DNA of 64,000 nt from Phyllobacterium sp. 628 (GTDB taxonomy: Bacteria; Pseudomonadota; Alphaproteobacteria; Rhizobiales; Rhizobiaceae), in the NCBI RefSeq assembly GCF_014189505.1, contig NZ_CP050301.1, forward strand, positions 2,983,501 through 3,047,500, given 5' to 3'. The notes below the pieces were generated by a model. That model ran no database searches, had not been told where the DNA came from, and saw nothing but the letters and a program-made list of their open reading frames with translations. The translations under genes were made by a program, and so were the position numbers. How positions within the stretch are numbered: the first letter of the stretch is position 1; each line of letters begins with the position of its first letter. Below, in pieces: positions 9,047 through 17,831 of the stretch.

Positions 9047-10230
9047 GACTTTTCCCGCAGCACGGACGTCATGCCAAGCGTGGCGATTGCCGCCATTGCA
9101 GTAAATGCAACCAGCGGCCAGACAGTGACTGGAGGCAGCAGGACAACAACCACAGTCCCCGCGACGCCGACAATCGCGCTCTCGACAAAGTAGTAGAGAG
9201 CCGTCGCTGTACCAGCAATATCGCCAAATTCCCGTATTGCTCCATTGGCAGCCACGGCGCAGGTCACGGAAATGGCGGCGGCCATCACCCACATCGGAAC
9301 AATGAAGGTTGCTATCGAAAGAGGCAGGAACAGCTGCCCCAATGCCAGCAGCGCGGCACCTGCCAGAAACAGCGCCATGCCCCTGATGAGGCAACCACTC
9401 CGTCCCCACCGGGTGACAAAGAAGGCACCGAAACGGCTGCACAGGATCATCACCAGCGCGACTGTCGCAAAGACCAGGCTGAACATGGTGGATGAAAGCC
9501 CAAGCTGCCCCATGAGGATGCCGGGAGCCGTCGAGAAATAGACAAAGAACGTGCCCATCGCCGTGCTGAACCCGAGCGTATAGGTCCAGAACGGTAGACT
9601 GCCGAGAACACGGCCAAAGCTGCCAAACAACGCCTGTCGCGTTGTCTCTATCGGCCGGGTCTCTGGCCAGCCGATAAATGCCCGCAAGCCCGCCAGAGCG
9701 GCAAGACCTGCCAGCAGCCAGAAAATGCCGCGCCAGCCAACCGCGTGATCGACGAGCGCTCCCACTATCGGTGCGAAAGCCGGAACAAAGGCCAGCATGG
9801 AACCAAACAGGCCATAGATGATCGCACCCTCCGGCCGTTCGGCATAGACATCACGGACAGTGGCAAACGTTGCCACTAGTGCGGCGGCGCCACCGGCAGA
9901 TTGCAGCACGCGCAACGCCACAAACACACTGGCAGAGTGGGTCAAAGCAAGGCCAATCGAGGCAAGACAGAAGAGCAGCGCACCGCCAAGTAGCACGGGT
10001 CTGCGGCCGATACGGTCAGCGAGCGGCCCGAACAGCAGTTGCCCGCAGCCAAGCACGATCATGTAAAGGCTGAGTGTCAACTGAATGGTAGCAGGCGTTG
10101 TGTTCAGCACCTCAGGCATATAAACAACGACTGGCAGATAGATATCCATGCCAAGCGAAGCAAGCAGATCAAAGGGCGCCATCAGCAGCAGGGCAGCTGG
10201 CAGCGTGTAGTTCCAGTTTTTAGGAAGCAT
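9043..10230 (-). CDS. CmlA/FloR-like phenicol exporter (MFS, DHA1 family)
   Basis: Inner-membrane 12-helix major facilitator, 395 residues. The N-terminus LLLMAPFDLLASLGMDIYLP, followed by IQLTLSLYMIVLGCGQLLFG and PLADRIGRRPVLLGG, and the segment FFVYFSTAPGILMGQ closely parallel the chloramphenicol/florfenicol exporters CmlA and FloR as I recall them. Proton-driven export of chloramphenicol-type drugs is therefore the best guess; a wider drug or metabolite range is possible. Base composition resembles the neighbours and there is no integron or transposon nearby, so it seems to be a resident chromosomal gene. The leader at 10308-10369 may regulate it. GGGA sits 8-9 bases before the start. Confidence 0.78.
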   Translation of the reverse strand: MLPKNWNYTLPAALLLMAPFDLLASLGMDIYLPVVVYMPEVLNTTPATIQLTLSLYMIVLGCGQLLFGPLADRIGRRPVLLGGALLFCLASIGLALTHSASVFVALRVLQSAGGAAALVATFATVRDVYAERPEGAIIYGLFGSMLAFVPAFAPIVGALVDHAVGWRGIFWLLAGLAALAGLRAFIGWPETRPIETTRQALFGSFGRVLGSLPFWTYTLGFSTAMGTFFVYFSTAPGILMGQLGLSSTMFSLVFATVALVMILCSRFGAFFVTRWGRSGCLIRGMALFLAGAALLALGQLFLPLSIATFIVPMWVMAAAISVTCAVAANGAIREFGDIAGTATALYYFVESAIVGVAGTVVVVLLPPVTVWPLVAFTAMAAIATLGMTSVLREKS

Positions 10231-10307
10231 AGCAAAAATCCCACGCGAACGAGAAGTTCGGCGGCGATCATCGATCCCAACTCACGGTGATATTGAGAAC
10301 TTTGAAT

Positions 10308-10339
10308 GCCGCAACAACGATTGAAAAAGTTGTTACGGC
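10308..10339 (-). promoter_or_regulatory. Hairpin upstream of the phenicol-exporter-like gene
   Basis: On the minus strand, GCCGTAACAAC (10339-10329) pairs with GTTGTTGCGGC (10318-10308): 11 base pairs with one G-U and a 10-base loop. It begins at the base directly after the stop of the nine-codon ORF at 10340-10369. The 3' arm GCGGC could instead pair with GCCGC further down the leader, giving competing structures. This resembles drug-attenuation leaders of cat and cmlA genes, but here the hairpin does not itself cover the exporter ribosome site. Confidence 0.45.
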
Positions 10340-10369
10340 TTAGCGGGTTGCGAGCTTGGCGGCTTTCAT
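10340..10369 (-). CDS. Putative nine-codon leader peptide MKAAKLATR
   Basis: ATG at 10369-10367, eight further codons and TAA at 10342-10340. It lies 109 bases upstream of the exporter start and its stop directly abuts the hairpin at 10308-10339. By established knowledge, cmlA is preceded by a leader peptide of nine residues at which chloramphenicol-stalled ribosomes expose the cmlA ribosome site. The peptide here is not the same sequence, and its own ribosome site is weak (GAAG four bases before the ATG). Short ORFs of this size arise by chance, so this rests on its position and gene context. Confidence 0.35.
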   Translation of the reverse strand: MKAAKLATR

Positions 10370-10444
10370 CGGACTTCACTGCTGTCTGTTTGCCATGCCG
10401 GTATAGGCACGGTGAATTTCTCCGTCAAGCAAACACGGCCGTGA

Positions 10445-11665
10445 CTATCGTGGCAATAGTTGCACGGTTTCGGGATTATAACCTGCATAAGCCATGCCGC
10501 ACGGTGGCGGGCTGGCCATGCCCTCCGGCAATCCAGTCGTACGAACTCCTAATTTCTGAGCCGGGAGATCGATGGCTTCAAACCGTTCCGCAAACACACT
10601 GCCTTCGCCAGTAAAATAAAGCACTACCGAGGGAACGCGGGTCCTCTCACCTTTGCTATTTTCTGTGAGAAATTTCGGTACGGGGACCGTCGCTTCTTGC
10701 CAGCGATGCGGCGGTTCGATTGTTTGCCAGCGCAAATGCAGCGGCTGGTCCAGTGTCAGGATCGCCTCACCCACGGGTGTATTGGCCCAAAAGCATGTGT
10801 CTGCGACACTGAAGGCCTCCTCGCCCAAAGACATCGCCTGACCATTGATTTCTAGTCTCGCAATCGGCTGTTGCCCCAGATTGACACCGCGAAATTCGAC
10901 CACAGGCTGAATTTTCCCCCAGAGCCGATCGCGTTGTGAGCCGGCAAAACGGGTAAGAGCTGGAGCAACCTCAATATGATCGGGGTAGTGGTAATATTGA
11001 TGAACCAGAATTGTTGCATCATGGCCTTGCCGAAATCCCATGACGGATGCGAGACGATCCGTATCGGGATAGCTCGGTTTATTGGCAATCAGCACCTCGA
11101 TGGATTTGGTTTTTTCCTCCAGGAGCTCGCCCGTATACAGACGCATAGACCGAACATTTTGCTTAAGCCGGCTTCCTTCGTAAAGAAATGCGCCTGAACC
11201 AATCAGTTCAGGTGACGGGTAAAGAGACCATTCCAGAAACTTTTCCGGTTTGTCTCCGCGCATGGGCATTTCAGTATAATGGGTGCCTCCGGTGTTTCGA
11301 GGGTCAAACCAAAGATCTCGCCCGGTCAGATTGATATGGATTTCCTGCATAACCGGATGGGCATCTTCAAAACGGGATTTGCGCGCGTCATCCATGCTTT
11401 CCGACACCGGCACAATGCACGCAGCCAACACAACCGGACCCCACATTATGCCATGTGCGCACAAGGGTGTGCGTCCTTTGTCCCGCGTCAGATAATAGAT
11501 CCATATGATCAATAACAGGACTGCAAGCAGGCCTATGATGGACAACCCGATCAGAAAAAGCCCAAACAGCTGGTTGCCCTGCGCATCGAGGCTTTCAAGG
11601 CTAATGATAGCAACGGCCAAGGCAAGCACGGCACCGACCACGCTACCCAACACATATGATTTCAT
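10445..11665 (-). CDS. Membrane-anchored protein of unknown function
   Basis: 406 residues from ATG 11665, chosen because GAGG sits 8 bases upstream and the protein then opens with a membrane segment (SYVLGSVVGAVLALAVAI). Two further hydrophobic segments follow (LFGLFLIGLSIIGLLAVLLL and a weaker one near GIMWGPVVLAACIVPVSE). The remaining 280 or so residues look soluble, with many beta-prone stretches, and are probably periplasmic. I do not recognise a family. It stands alone between the exporter leader and the divergent psiF-like gene. Confidence 0.6.
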   Translation of the reverse strand: MKSYVLGSVVGAVLALAVAIISLESLDAQGNQLFGLFLIGLSIIGLLAVLLLIIWIYYLTRDKGRTPLCAHGIMWGPVVLAACIVPVSESMDDARKSRFEDAHPVMQEIHINLTGRDLWFDPRNTGGTHYTEMPMRGDKPEKFLEWSLYPSPELIGSGAFLYEGSRLKQNVRSMRLYTGELLEEKTKSIEVLIANKPSYPDTDRLASVMGFRQGHDATILVHQYYHYPDHIEVAPALTRFAGSQRDRLWGKIQPVVEFRGVNLGQQPIARLEINGQAMSLGEEAFSVADTCFWANTPVGEAILTLDQPLHLRWQTIEPPHRWQEATVPVPKFLTENSKGERTRVPSVVLYFTGEGSVFAERFEAIDLPAQKLGVRTTGLPEGMASPPPCGMAYAGYNPETVQLLPR

Positions 11666-11992
11666 TTGCAGTGCCTCATACCGCTCATGTGTCACCCGTC
11701 TTTGTTGAACACACCACAGTGATCGTTGCAATGCGCCTGAATTTGACTGAGACAGCGGCACTGCAAATGCAACCAAAAGTTAAACGAAATTTAATTTTCG
11801 CGCACACAAAGAAACCACGGTCCGTCAATAACCTCACTCGCGAGCAATGTTGGCATGACGCACGGGCACATTGATTCTGTTGAATTAAATGCGCCCGACG
11901 AAATGCAAGCAGTGCTCTGGTGCAACCGTAGCGTCGATGAAGAAACAATCTTGCAGCGCTACAAACCGGTTTGTAACTCAGAGGAAACGACC
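11666..11992. other. Divergent intergenic region upstream of the psiF-like gene
   Basis: 327 bases between divergent starts. An AT-rich near-palindrome, CGAAATTTAATTTTCG (two mismatched positions), lies near the middle at about 11786-11801 and is a possible operator or promoter element. I see no convincing coding region; an in-frame extension of the psiF-like gene reaching back to 11855 lacks signal-peptide character. Confidence 0.4.
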
Positions 11993-12301
11993 ATGAAATT
12001 AGTTGCCACCCTTACAGCCACCGCCCTTCTCGCCTTTGTCGGCACCAGCGCGATGGCGCAGACTGCTGCTCCGGCGACAACCGCACCGGCAGCAACAACA
12101 ACAGCCCCTGCTGCGCCGACGACGACCATGAAGCCCGCTGCCGGCGCCATGGCCAAGAAGGCTACTGCACCTGCAGCAACCACACCGGCCAAAACAGCCA
12201 TTTCCAAGGCTTGCTCGGCACAGGCCGACGCCAAGGGTCTGCATGGCAAGGAACGTCACAAGTTCCGCAGCGATTGCAAAAAGAACGGCGGCAAGGTCTA
12301 A
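11993..12301 (+). CDS. Exported PsiF-repeat protein
   Basis: 102 residues from ATG 11993, preceded by GAGG at 11981-11984. A signal peptide (KLVATLTATALLAFVGTSA) with cleavage near AMAQ leads into a low-complexity Ala/Thr/Pro stretch of about 45 residues. The end, ACSAQADAKGLHGKERHKF followed by a second Cys, matches the PsiF repeat pattern, where two cysteines probably form a disulfide. E. coli psiF is phosphate-starvation induced; its function is not known, and no PHO box was recognised here. A strong terminator follows at 12318-12345. Confidence 0.72.
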   Translation: MKLVATLTATALLAFVGTSAMAQTAAPATTAPAATTTAPAAPTTTMKPAAGAMAKKATAPAATTPAKTAISKACSAQADAKGLHGKERHKFRSDCKKNGGKV

Positions 12302-12317
12302 CGCCCGATCTGTTGCT

Positions 12318-12345
12318 GGCGGCGCGATAATTGCATCGCGCCGCC
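12318..12345 (+). terminator. Rho-independent terminator after the psiF-like gene
   Basis: GGCGGCGCGAT (12318-12328) and ATCGCGCCGCC (12335-12345) form a perfect 11-bp stem with a 6-base loop. A T-rich tract (12348-12365) follows. It begins 17 bases after the stop codon. Confidence 0.8.
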
Positions 12346-12480
12346 GGTGTTTCGCTTTCTTTTCAAGTTGTGAAATAGCAACCTTCTTCAAATTGACCTG
12401 TCTTCGTTTGAAACTAAAACAGAAAGCCTTTCGTAACTCCGCCGCTTCCCAATCAAAGGGAAAGAACAGTGGAGAGAGAA

Positions 12481-13032
12481 ATGCTCATCAAAACAATTCG
12501 CCTGGTTGCACTTGCATCTGTCTTGATCTCGGGAGCCGCTTATGCGGAAAATCCGATGGTTGGCGGTGCACCCATGTACGAAAATAAGAACATTATCGAA
12601 AACGCCGTGAACTCCAAGGATCACACCACGCTCGTCGCAGCCGTTAAGGCGGCTGGTCTTGTGGAAACTTTGCAGGGCAAGGGTCCATTCACAGTTTTTG
12701 CTCCAACCAATGAAGCATTCGACGCATTGCCCAAGGGCACGGTCGATACGCTCCTGAAGCCTGAGAACAAGGACAAGCTTGCCAAAATCCTGACCTGTCA
12801 TGTGGTTGCAGCCAATGCCGATTCAAAGGCAATCATGAAGATGGTTGATGATGACAAAGGTGCGCACCCGGTAAAGACCGTTGGTGGTTGTGTCTGGACG
12901 GCTAAGTACAAAGGTGACAAGCTGACTTTGACCGACGAAAACGGGACAGTTGCCAACGTCACCATTGCCAACGTCAAGCAGTCGAACGGCGTCATTCATG
13001 TCATCGACAAGGTCTTACTGCCAAAGATGTAA
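12481..13032 (+). CDS. Exported fasciclin (FAS1) domain protein
   Basis: 183 residues from ATG 12481; GGAGAGAG at 12473-12480 supports this over the GTG at 12469. A signal peptide (LVALASVLISGAAYA) precedes a single FAS1 domain of about 140 residues with the canonical motifs TVFAPTNEAFDALP and, at the end, GVIHVIDKVLLP. Rhizobial homologues include Nex18-like proteins. It is probably a secreted or periplasmic adhesion-type protein; the partner is unknown. Two cysteines (LTCHVV and GGCVW) could form a disulfide. A terminator follows at 13068-13103. Confidence 0.85.
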   Translation: MLIKTIRLVALASVLISGAAYAENPMVGGAPMYENKNIIENAVNSKDHTTLVAAVKAAGLVETLQGKGPFTVFAPTNEAFDALPKGTVDTLLKPENKDKLAKILTCHVVAANADSKAIMKMVDDDKGAHPVKTVGGCVWTAKYKGDKLTLTDENGTVANVTIANVKQSNGVIHVIDKVLLPKM

Positions 13033-13067
13033 CGTCTTTTCCAGCTACGTTTTTAAGCGAAGAACCG

Positions 13068-13103
13068 ACTGGCCCCGCGGACACGGTATGAATTGGGGCC
13101 AGT
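13068..13103 (+). terminator. Terminator after the fasciclin gene
   Basis: ACTGGCCCC (13068-13076) pairs perfectly with GGGGCCAGT (13095-13103) over an 18-base loop; the T run TTTT begins in the last stem base and continues to 13106. Confidence 0.65.
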
Positions 13104-13133
13104 TTTCACCTGGTGGCAGAAAAGGATAATCCG

Positions 13134-13439
13134 ATGGTAAAGTATGGTCTTTATGTGCCGCTTGAAGCCAAAGCAGGCAAGGAAGATGATGTTGCGGCTT
13201 TCCTTACCGCAGGACTGGCAATCGTCAATAAGGAGCGCGACACGGTCTCCTGGTTCGCGGTACGCAGCGGTCCATCCACATTTGCAATTTTTGATGTGTT
13301 CAATACCGCCAATGGGCGCGATGCCCATCTTGCCGGTGATCTGGCCAAACTACTGATGGGACGGGCAGATGAACTCTTCGCCAGCCCGCCCGACATCCAG
13401 ATGCTTGACATTCTGGCGTCAAAACTGCCCGGCACTTGA
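13134..13439 (+). CDS. Small ABM-type (antibiotic biosynthesis monooxygenase-like) protein
   Basis: 101 residues from ATG 13134, with AAGGA at 13122-13126; an in-frame GTG at 13113 is less well placed. The pattern KAGKEDDVAAFLTAG, then TVSWFAVR and FAIFDVFNTANGRDAH fits the dimeric alpha/beta barrel ABM/quinol monooxygenase superfamily. Members are cofactor-free or heme-related oxygenases, or stress proteins without proven activity, so no reaction is assigned. It follows the fasciclin terminator and probably has its own promoter. Confidence 0.7.
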   Translation: MVKYGLYVPLEAKAGKEDDVAAFLTAGLAIVNKERDTVSWFAVRSGPSTFAIFDVFNTANGRDAHLAGDLAKLLMGRADELFASPPDIQMLDILASKLPGT

Positions 13440-13487
13440 AATCAGCCGCTTTGAGCCCTGCACCGCCTACAGGATTTGTCGGTATGA

Positions 13488-13913
13488 TTACTCAACCCGG
13501 CGATTGAACGGCCAGTTTATGTTTTCGCCAGCGAATAATGCCCACCAGACCAAAACTGGCTGAAACGCCAGTCGCGGGGCGTGATAACACCATCCGAGTG
13601 TCACGTTGGCTGCGGACAGACTATCAATTGCGTGCTTGATATTCGCCGGGTACACACAGACCGCGTATAATGCCAAGGCAAAACCCGCAGCCTTGCGAAA
13701 CCGCTGCCCCAGAAGCGCTAGTCCGCCCAAAACTTCGCAAACACCTGTAAGGAGAATAACTTGCAGAGGATAAGGCACCCATGCGGGCGTAATCTGCATG
13801 AACCATTGCGGACGCAAAATGTGGAGAATGCCAGCAGCGCAATAAATGAGTGCCAGAAACCATCGAAGGGCCGCGCGCAGTGTTGCCAATTTCTGATTTC
13901 CGTTGAGTTTCAC
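13488..13913 (-). CDS. DoxX-like small membrane protein
   Basis: 141 residues with four predicted membrane segments (ALRWFLALIYCAAGILHIL, the VILLTGVCEVLGGLALLG stretch, AAGFALALYAVCVYPAN and a C-terminal LVWWALFAG). The GxLHxxxP-like GILHILRPQWF and CEVLGGLALL patterns are typical of the DoxX/DUF417-like superfamily. Its role is unknown. It lies 27 bases downstream of the matR reading frame on the same strand and may be cotranscribed with it. Confidence 0.65.
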   Translation of the reverse strand: MKLNGNQKLATLRAALRWFLALIYCAAGILHILRPQWFMQITPAWVPYPLQVILLTGVCEVLGGLALLGQRFRKAAGFALALYAVCVYPANIKHAIDSLSAANVTLGWCYHAPRLAFQPVLVWWALFAGENINWPFNRRVE

Positions 13914-13940
13914 GGCATACGGCTCCAGATTGAGACGGGA

Positions 13941-14610
13941 TTAAACCGAAACGCCCTGCTGCTGTGCCGCGAGTGTCGCAACCAGATCACTGAAGCGGTC
14001 TCCCTGCACGGCAATGTGCTGGCGAAGTTGGCTACGCGCGCTATCAGCCTCCCCTGCAAGGATAGCCTCGACGATGCCGGCATGTTCGCTGAAAGAGGTC
14101 TTCATGCGGTTGCGCACGCGCAACTGCAGACGATGGTATGGCCGCAGGCGTCGATGCAGTGCCAGACATTGTTCGATTAGAAAACTGCTGTGGCTGGCAG
14201 CATAGATCGCCTGATGGAAAACCTCGTTGTCATAATAATAGGTATCCGTATCGTCAGCTCGGGCCGATTGTTCGCATTTCGCGTGAGCCGCGAGCAGCGA
14301 TGTCCGGTCTGCATCGGTATGACGACGGGCAGCGAGTGAACCGGCCATGCCTTCCAGCTCAGCCATGACCTCAAACATCTCGTAAATTCGGTGCGGTCCC
14401 GGCTCGACAACCACCGCACCGCGCCGTGGGCAGAATCTCGATTAGGCCAATGGCACTGAGCTGCATCAGGGCTTCCCGGACAGGGGTGCGCGATACGCCG
14501 AAATGTGTTGCCAATTGCACTTCGTCCAGCCGTTCTCCCGGAGAATACTGATTGGTGACAATACCGTTTTCGATCTCATCCCTCAGTCTTTGCACAATAT
14601 TTTCGGCCAT
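13941..14610 (-). pseudogene. matR: matR: GntR/FCD malonate regulator, one-base frameshift
   Basis: Two overlapping frames together give a complete 222-residue FadR-subfamily GntR regulator. The first (14610 down to about 14428) carries the winged helix with FGVSRTPVREALMQLSAIGL. The second carries the FCD ligand domain (IYEMFEVMAELEGMAG, NEVFHQAIYAASHS). The join falls where one would expect ILPRRGAVVVEP; the T at 14427 (A on the coding strand) is one base too many. The gene is divergent from matA-matB-matC, as in Rhizobium leguminosarum bv. trifolii. If the frameshift is real, the protein ends 79 residues in, without its effector domain. A sequence error is the main alternative. Confidence 0.8.
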
Positions 14611-14638
14611 GATTCCTCATAAAATGCAATGTAAGAAT

Positions 14639-14652
14639 TCTTGTATACAAGA
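14639..14652. promoter_or_regulatory. MatR-type operator, perfect 14-bp palindrome
   Basis: TCTTGTATACAAGA is a perfect palindrome lying 28 bases upstream of the matR start and in the matA promoter region. It matches the TNGTNNNACNA-type sites bound by FCD-family GntR regulators and, from memory, is close to the imperfect repeat reported as the MatR site in R. leguminosarum bv. trifolii. A TTGACT hexamer at 14656-14661 just downstream could be the matA -35 element; no strong -10 was recognised. Confidence 0.7.
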
Positions 14653-14874
14653 TAGTTGACTTTACATACAATATCACTCAATCATTCATACCATCCTGGA
14701 GGAGGGATTGGAACAAACGAATGGTTTGATGCGCTGCGCGGAACCACCGCACAAGCGCTGTCATGTCAGATGCGTTATAGTCGGAACCTGCGGGAAGGCA
14801 GCATGGGGGAGGATAGAGATGCACATCATGCCTGCCCTGACGATGCTGGAAACCCTTCGGATCGGAGTTCTGCA

Positions 14875-16308
14875 ATGACCGGTACATCCTTCTTCAGCGA
14901 TATGGTGCAAACGATAACGGAACGCGGCCGCAAACTGTTGTCGTTTACGCCGCGTACTGAACGGATGCCTTCCGGCCTTGCTGGACTCGAGCACCTTTGT
15001 AACATGCTGCTGTCGAGCCGTGGCGAAGCATCGGGCATGGCGCTGGCAGCAGAAATCCTGCAGCAATGGTCCCGACTGAACGATGAAGAACAGCGTGATT
15101 TCATGCTGCTTCTCTCCGGCAAGTTCGGGCCCGATTCCGACAAGCTCGACAAGGCTATCAATACCTATCGTACGGAACGCACCGCCAAGGCCGTGCTGGA
15201 TCTGCATCAGGCAGCGGAGCCGCGCAGACAGGAACTGATCCGGCGGCTTAATCTTGCCCCAAGCGGTATCTCCACCCTTGTGCGTATGCGTGAAAAGCTG
15301 CTGAGCCTTAAGGCAGACACGCCGGATCTGGAGGCTGTTGACGCCGACTTTGCCCACCTCTTTGCCTCATGGTTCAATCGGGGTTTCCTGCTTCTCCGTC
15401 CCATCGACTGGTCAACATCTGCACATATCCTTGAAAAGATTATCCATTATGAGGCGGTGCACGAAATCGGCAACTGGGACGAACTGCGTCGGCGTCTGGC
15501 TCCGGCCGACCGGCGCTGCTTTGCCTTTTTCCATCCGCAGCTTGCCGATGATCCGCTAATCTTTGTGGAAGTGGCGCTGACCAAGACTATTCCGGCAACG
15601 ATCTCGGATGTTCTGGACGAAACGCGTGCACCCATTCAGGCACAGGACGCCAGAACCGCAGTGTTCTATTCGATTTCCAACTGTCAGGTCGGCTTGCGCG
15701 GCATTTCTTTCGGCAATTTCCTGATCAAACAGGTGGTTGAAGATTTGCGGCGCGACCTTCCAAAACTCGATACATTCGTCACGCTCTCACCCGTTCCTGG
15801 CTTTGCGGGCTGGCTGGCACGCGAACGGCGCAACGAGCATTCCGACGTGCTGACACCGGAAGATCAGGCTACCCTCGCCGCGCTGGATGATACCGGCTGG
15901 ACTGATGACACAGCGACAACCTCGGCGGTGAAGACGGCTCTGATGCCTGCTGCCGCTTGGTATTTCCTGAGGGGCAGAACCGGAGATGGCCGGGCAATCG
16001 ATCCTGTTGCGCGTTTTCATCTGGGTAATGGCGCAAGACTGGAGCGCATAAATTTCCTCGGTGACCGGTCGAGCCGCGCCATGCGGCAGGCGCACGGACT
16101 GATGGTCAATTATCTCTACAAGCTTGATGATATCGAAACCAACCACGAGGCATTCGCCCAGCGCAATGAAATTGTTGCCGCACCTTTGATCAAGAAACTG
16201 CTGCGCAATGACAAAACGGTTCGCAGTACGCCTCCCCCAGCAAAGGCCAACCCGAAAGACACCGGGCATGACAAGAACAAAGCAGGCAGAAAGGAATTGA
16301 GTTCATGA
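14875..16308 (+). CDS. matA: Malonyl-CoA decarboxylase MatA
   Basis: Converts malonyl-CoA to acetyl-CoA and CO2, the last step of malonate use. 477 residues from ATG 14875, chosen for GGAG at 14864-14867; the open frame runs back to 14656 through the promoter, which cannot be coding. An N-terminal helical domain is followed by the catalytic acetyltransferase-like domain, with the presumed Ser in TLSPVPGFAGWL and His in AHGLMVNYLYKLDD that form the dyad in the family. The extreme C-terminus is a charged tail. The stop overlaps matB (ATGA). Expected to be controlled by MatR and malonate. Confidence 0.92.
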   Translation: MTGTSFFSDMVQTITERGRKLLSFTPRTERMPSGLAGLEHLCNMLLSSRGEASGMALAAEILQQWSRLNDEEQRDFMLLLSGKFGPDSDKLDKAINTYRTERTAKAVLDLHQAAEPRRQELIRRLNLAPSGISTLVRMREKLLSLKADTPDLEAVDADFAHLFASWFNRGFLLLRPIDWSTSAHILEKIIHYEAVHEIGNWDELRRRLAPADRRCFAFFHPQLADDPLIFVEVALTKTIPATISDVLDETRAPIQAQDARTAVFYSISNCQVGLRGISFGNFLIKQVVEDLRRDLPKLDTFVTLSPVPGFAGWLARERRNEHSDVLTPEDQATLAALDDTGWTDDTATTSAVKTALMPAAAWYFLRGRTGDGRAIDPVARFHLGNGARLERINFLGDRSSRAMRQAHGLMVNYLYKLDDIETNHEAFAQRNEIVAAPLIKKLLRNDKTVRSTPPPAKANPKDTGHDKNKAGRKELSS

Positions 16309-17831
16309 GCAATCATCTGTTTGACGCCCTCCGCCGCTGCATTGCTGACGACGACGCCGTGTTTATTGAAACCGGCGAAGGCCGTATCTGGACCTATGGC
16401 GACATGCTGCAATGGTCTGGCCGGATTGCCGGTGCCATCGATACGCTTGGCATTAGGCCGGGTGACCGCGTAGCGGTGCAGGTGGAAAAGAGCGCAGAAG
16501 CGTTGATGTTATACCTGGCCTGCATCCGTTGCGGTGCTGTCTATCTGCCGTTGAATACCGCTTATACATTGGCTGAACTTGATTATTTTATCGGCGATGC
16601 AGAACCAAGGCTGGTTGTTGTGGCACCAAAAGCCGCAGAGGGCATCAAGGCTGTTGCCGCCAGATATGGTGCGCTGGTCGAAACGCTTGACGACCATGGC
16701 GGGGGCTCGCTCATTGACCTTGCGAAGGATGAATCCCCGGATTTTGTCGATGCAACGCGAGCACCCGATGATCTTGCTGCAATCCTTTATACCTCGGGCA
16801 CTACAGGCCGCTCCAAAGGCGCGATGTTGACCCAGAATAATCTGCTGTCGAATGCATTGACCCTGCGCGATCATTGGCGGTTTACAGCAGACGATCGTCT
16901 GATCCATGCTCTGCCGATTTTTCACACGCATGGTCTATTCGTTGCGACCAACGTGGTTTTGACATCGGGTGCATCCATGTTCCTGCTGCCGAAATTCGAT
17001 CCGGCGGAAATCCTGGAATTAATGCCTCGGGCGACCGCCATGATGGGCGTTCCAACATTCTACGTCAGGCTTTTGCAAAATGCCGGGCTGACCCGCGAAG
17101 CGGTTACAGGTATGCGCCTGTTTATCTCCGGCTCGGCACCGCTATTGGCCGACACCCACCGCGCATTTCAGGAGCGCACCGGCCACGCCATCCTTGAGCG
17201 CTATGGCATGACCGAAACCAATATGAATACATCCAATCCCTATGAGGGTGACCGGATAGCGGGAACAGTGGGCTTCCCGCTATCCGGCGTCACCGTGCGG
17301 GTGACACATCCGGAGACCGGAGCTGTGCTACCAGTTGATGAAACCGGCATGATTGAAGTGAAGGGGCCGAACGTTTTCATCGGCTACTGGCGCATGCCGG
17401 AAAAGACCAAGGCGGAATTCCGCGACGATGGTTTCTTTATCACCGGCGATCTCGGCAAGATCGATCCACGCGGCTATGTGCATATTGTCGGTCGCGGCAA
17501 AGACCTCGTGATTTCAGGTGGTTACAACATTTATCCAAAGGAAGTCGAAAGCGAGATCGACCAGCTGCCGGGCGTTATCGAGAGCGCGGTGATTGGCGTT
17601 GCTCATCCGGATTTTGGCGAGGGTGTGACTGCAATCGTGGTCAAACAATCCGGTTCTGCCCTCGATGAGCGTACGATTCTCGATGCCTTGCAGAACCGGC
17701 TGGCCCGTTACAAGCAGCCGAAACAGATTATTTTTGTCGATGACCTGCCCCGCAACACCATGGGCAAGGTGCAGAAAAATGTCCTGCGCGAACAATATGG
17801 CAATATCTATGCCAGCAAGGCCAGCGCTTGA
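16305..17831 (+). CDS. matB: Malonyl-CoA synthetase MatB
   Basis: ATP-dependent ligation of malonate to CoA through an acyl-AMP intermediate; cytoplasmic. 508 residues, the usual size for this ANL-superfamily enzyme. The P-loop LYTSGTTGRSKGAMLTQ, the adenylate-binding YGMTETNMNTSNPYEGDR, TGDLGKIDPRGY, the hinge GRGKDLVISGGYNIYPKE and the C-terminal catalytic lysine in RNTMGKVQKN are all present. YGMTETNMNTSNPY is specific to malonyl-CoA synthetases. Start overlaps the matA stop by four bases. It supplies the substrate for MatA. Confidence 0.93.
   Translation: MSNHLFDALRRCIADDDAVFIETGEGRIWTYGDMLQWSGRIAGAIDTLGIRPGDRVAVQVEKSAEALMLYLACIRCGAVYLPLNTAYTLAELDYFIGDAEPRLVVVAPKAAEGIKAVAARYGALVETLDDHGGGSLIDLAKDESPDFVDATRAPDDLAAILYTSGTTGRSKGAMLTQNNLLSNALTLRDHWRFTADDRLIHALPIFHTHGLFVATNVVLTSGASMFLLPKFDPAEILELMPRATAMMGVPTFYVRLLQNAGLTREAVTGMRLFISGSAPLLADTHRAFQERTGHAILERYGMTETNMNTSNPYEGDRIAGTVGFPLSGVTVRVTHPETGAVLPVDETGMIEVKGPNVFIGYWRMPEKTKAEFRDDGFFITGDLGKIDPRGYVHIVGRGKDLVISGGYNIYPKEVESEIDQLPGVIESAVIGVAHPDFGEGVTAIVVKQSGSALDERTILDALQNRLARYKQPKQIIFVDDLPRNTMGKVQKNVLREQYGNIYASKASA

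Noticed and set aside
9043..10230. Acquired resistance gene on a mobile element
   Set aside because: No integrase, transposase, attC site or composition change is visible, so the exporter looks chromosomal.
14656..14874. Upstream in-frame extension of matA
   Set aside because: It covers the promoter region next to the palindrome, and the ribosome site favours 14875.
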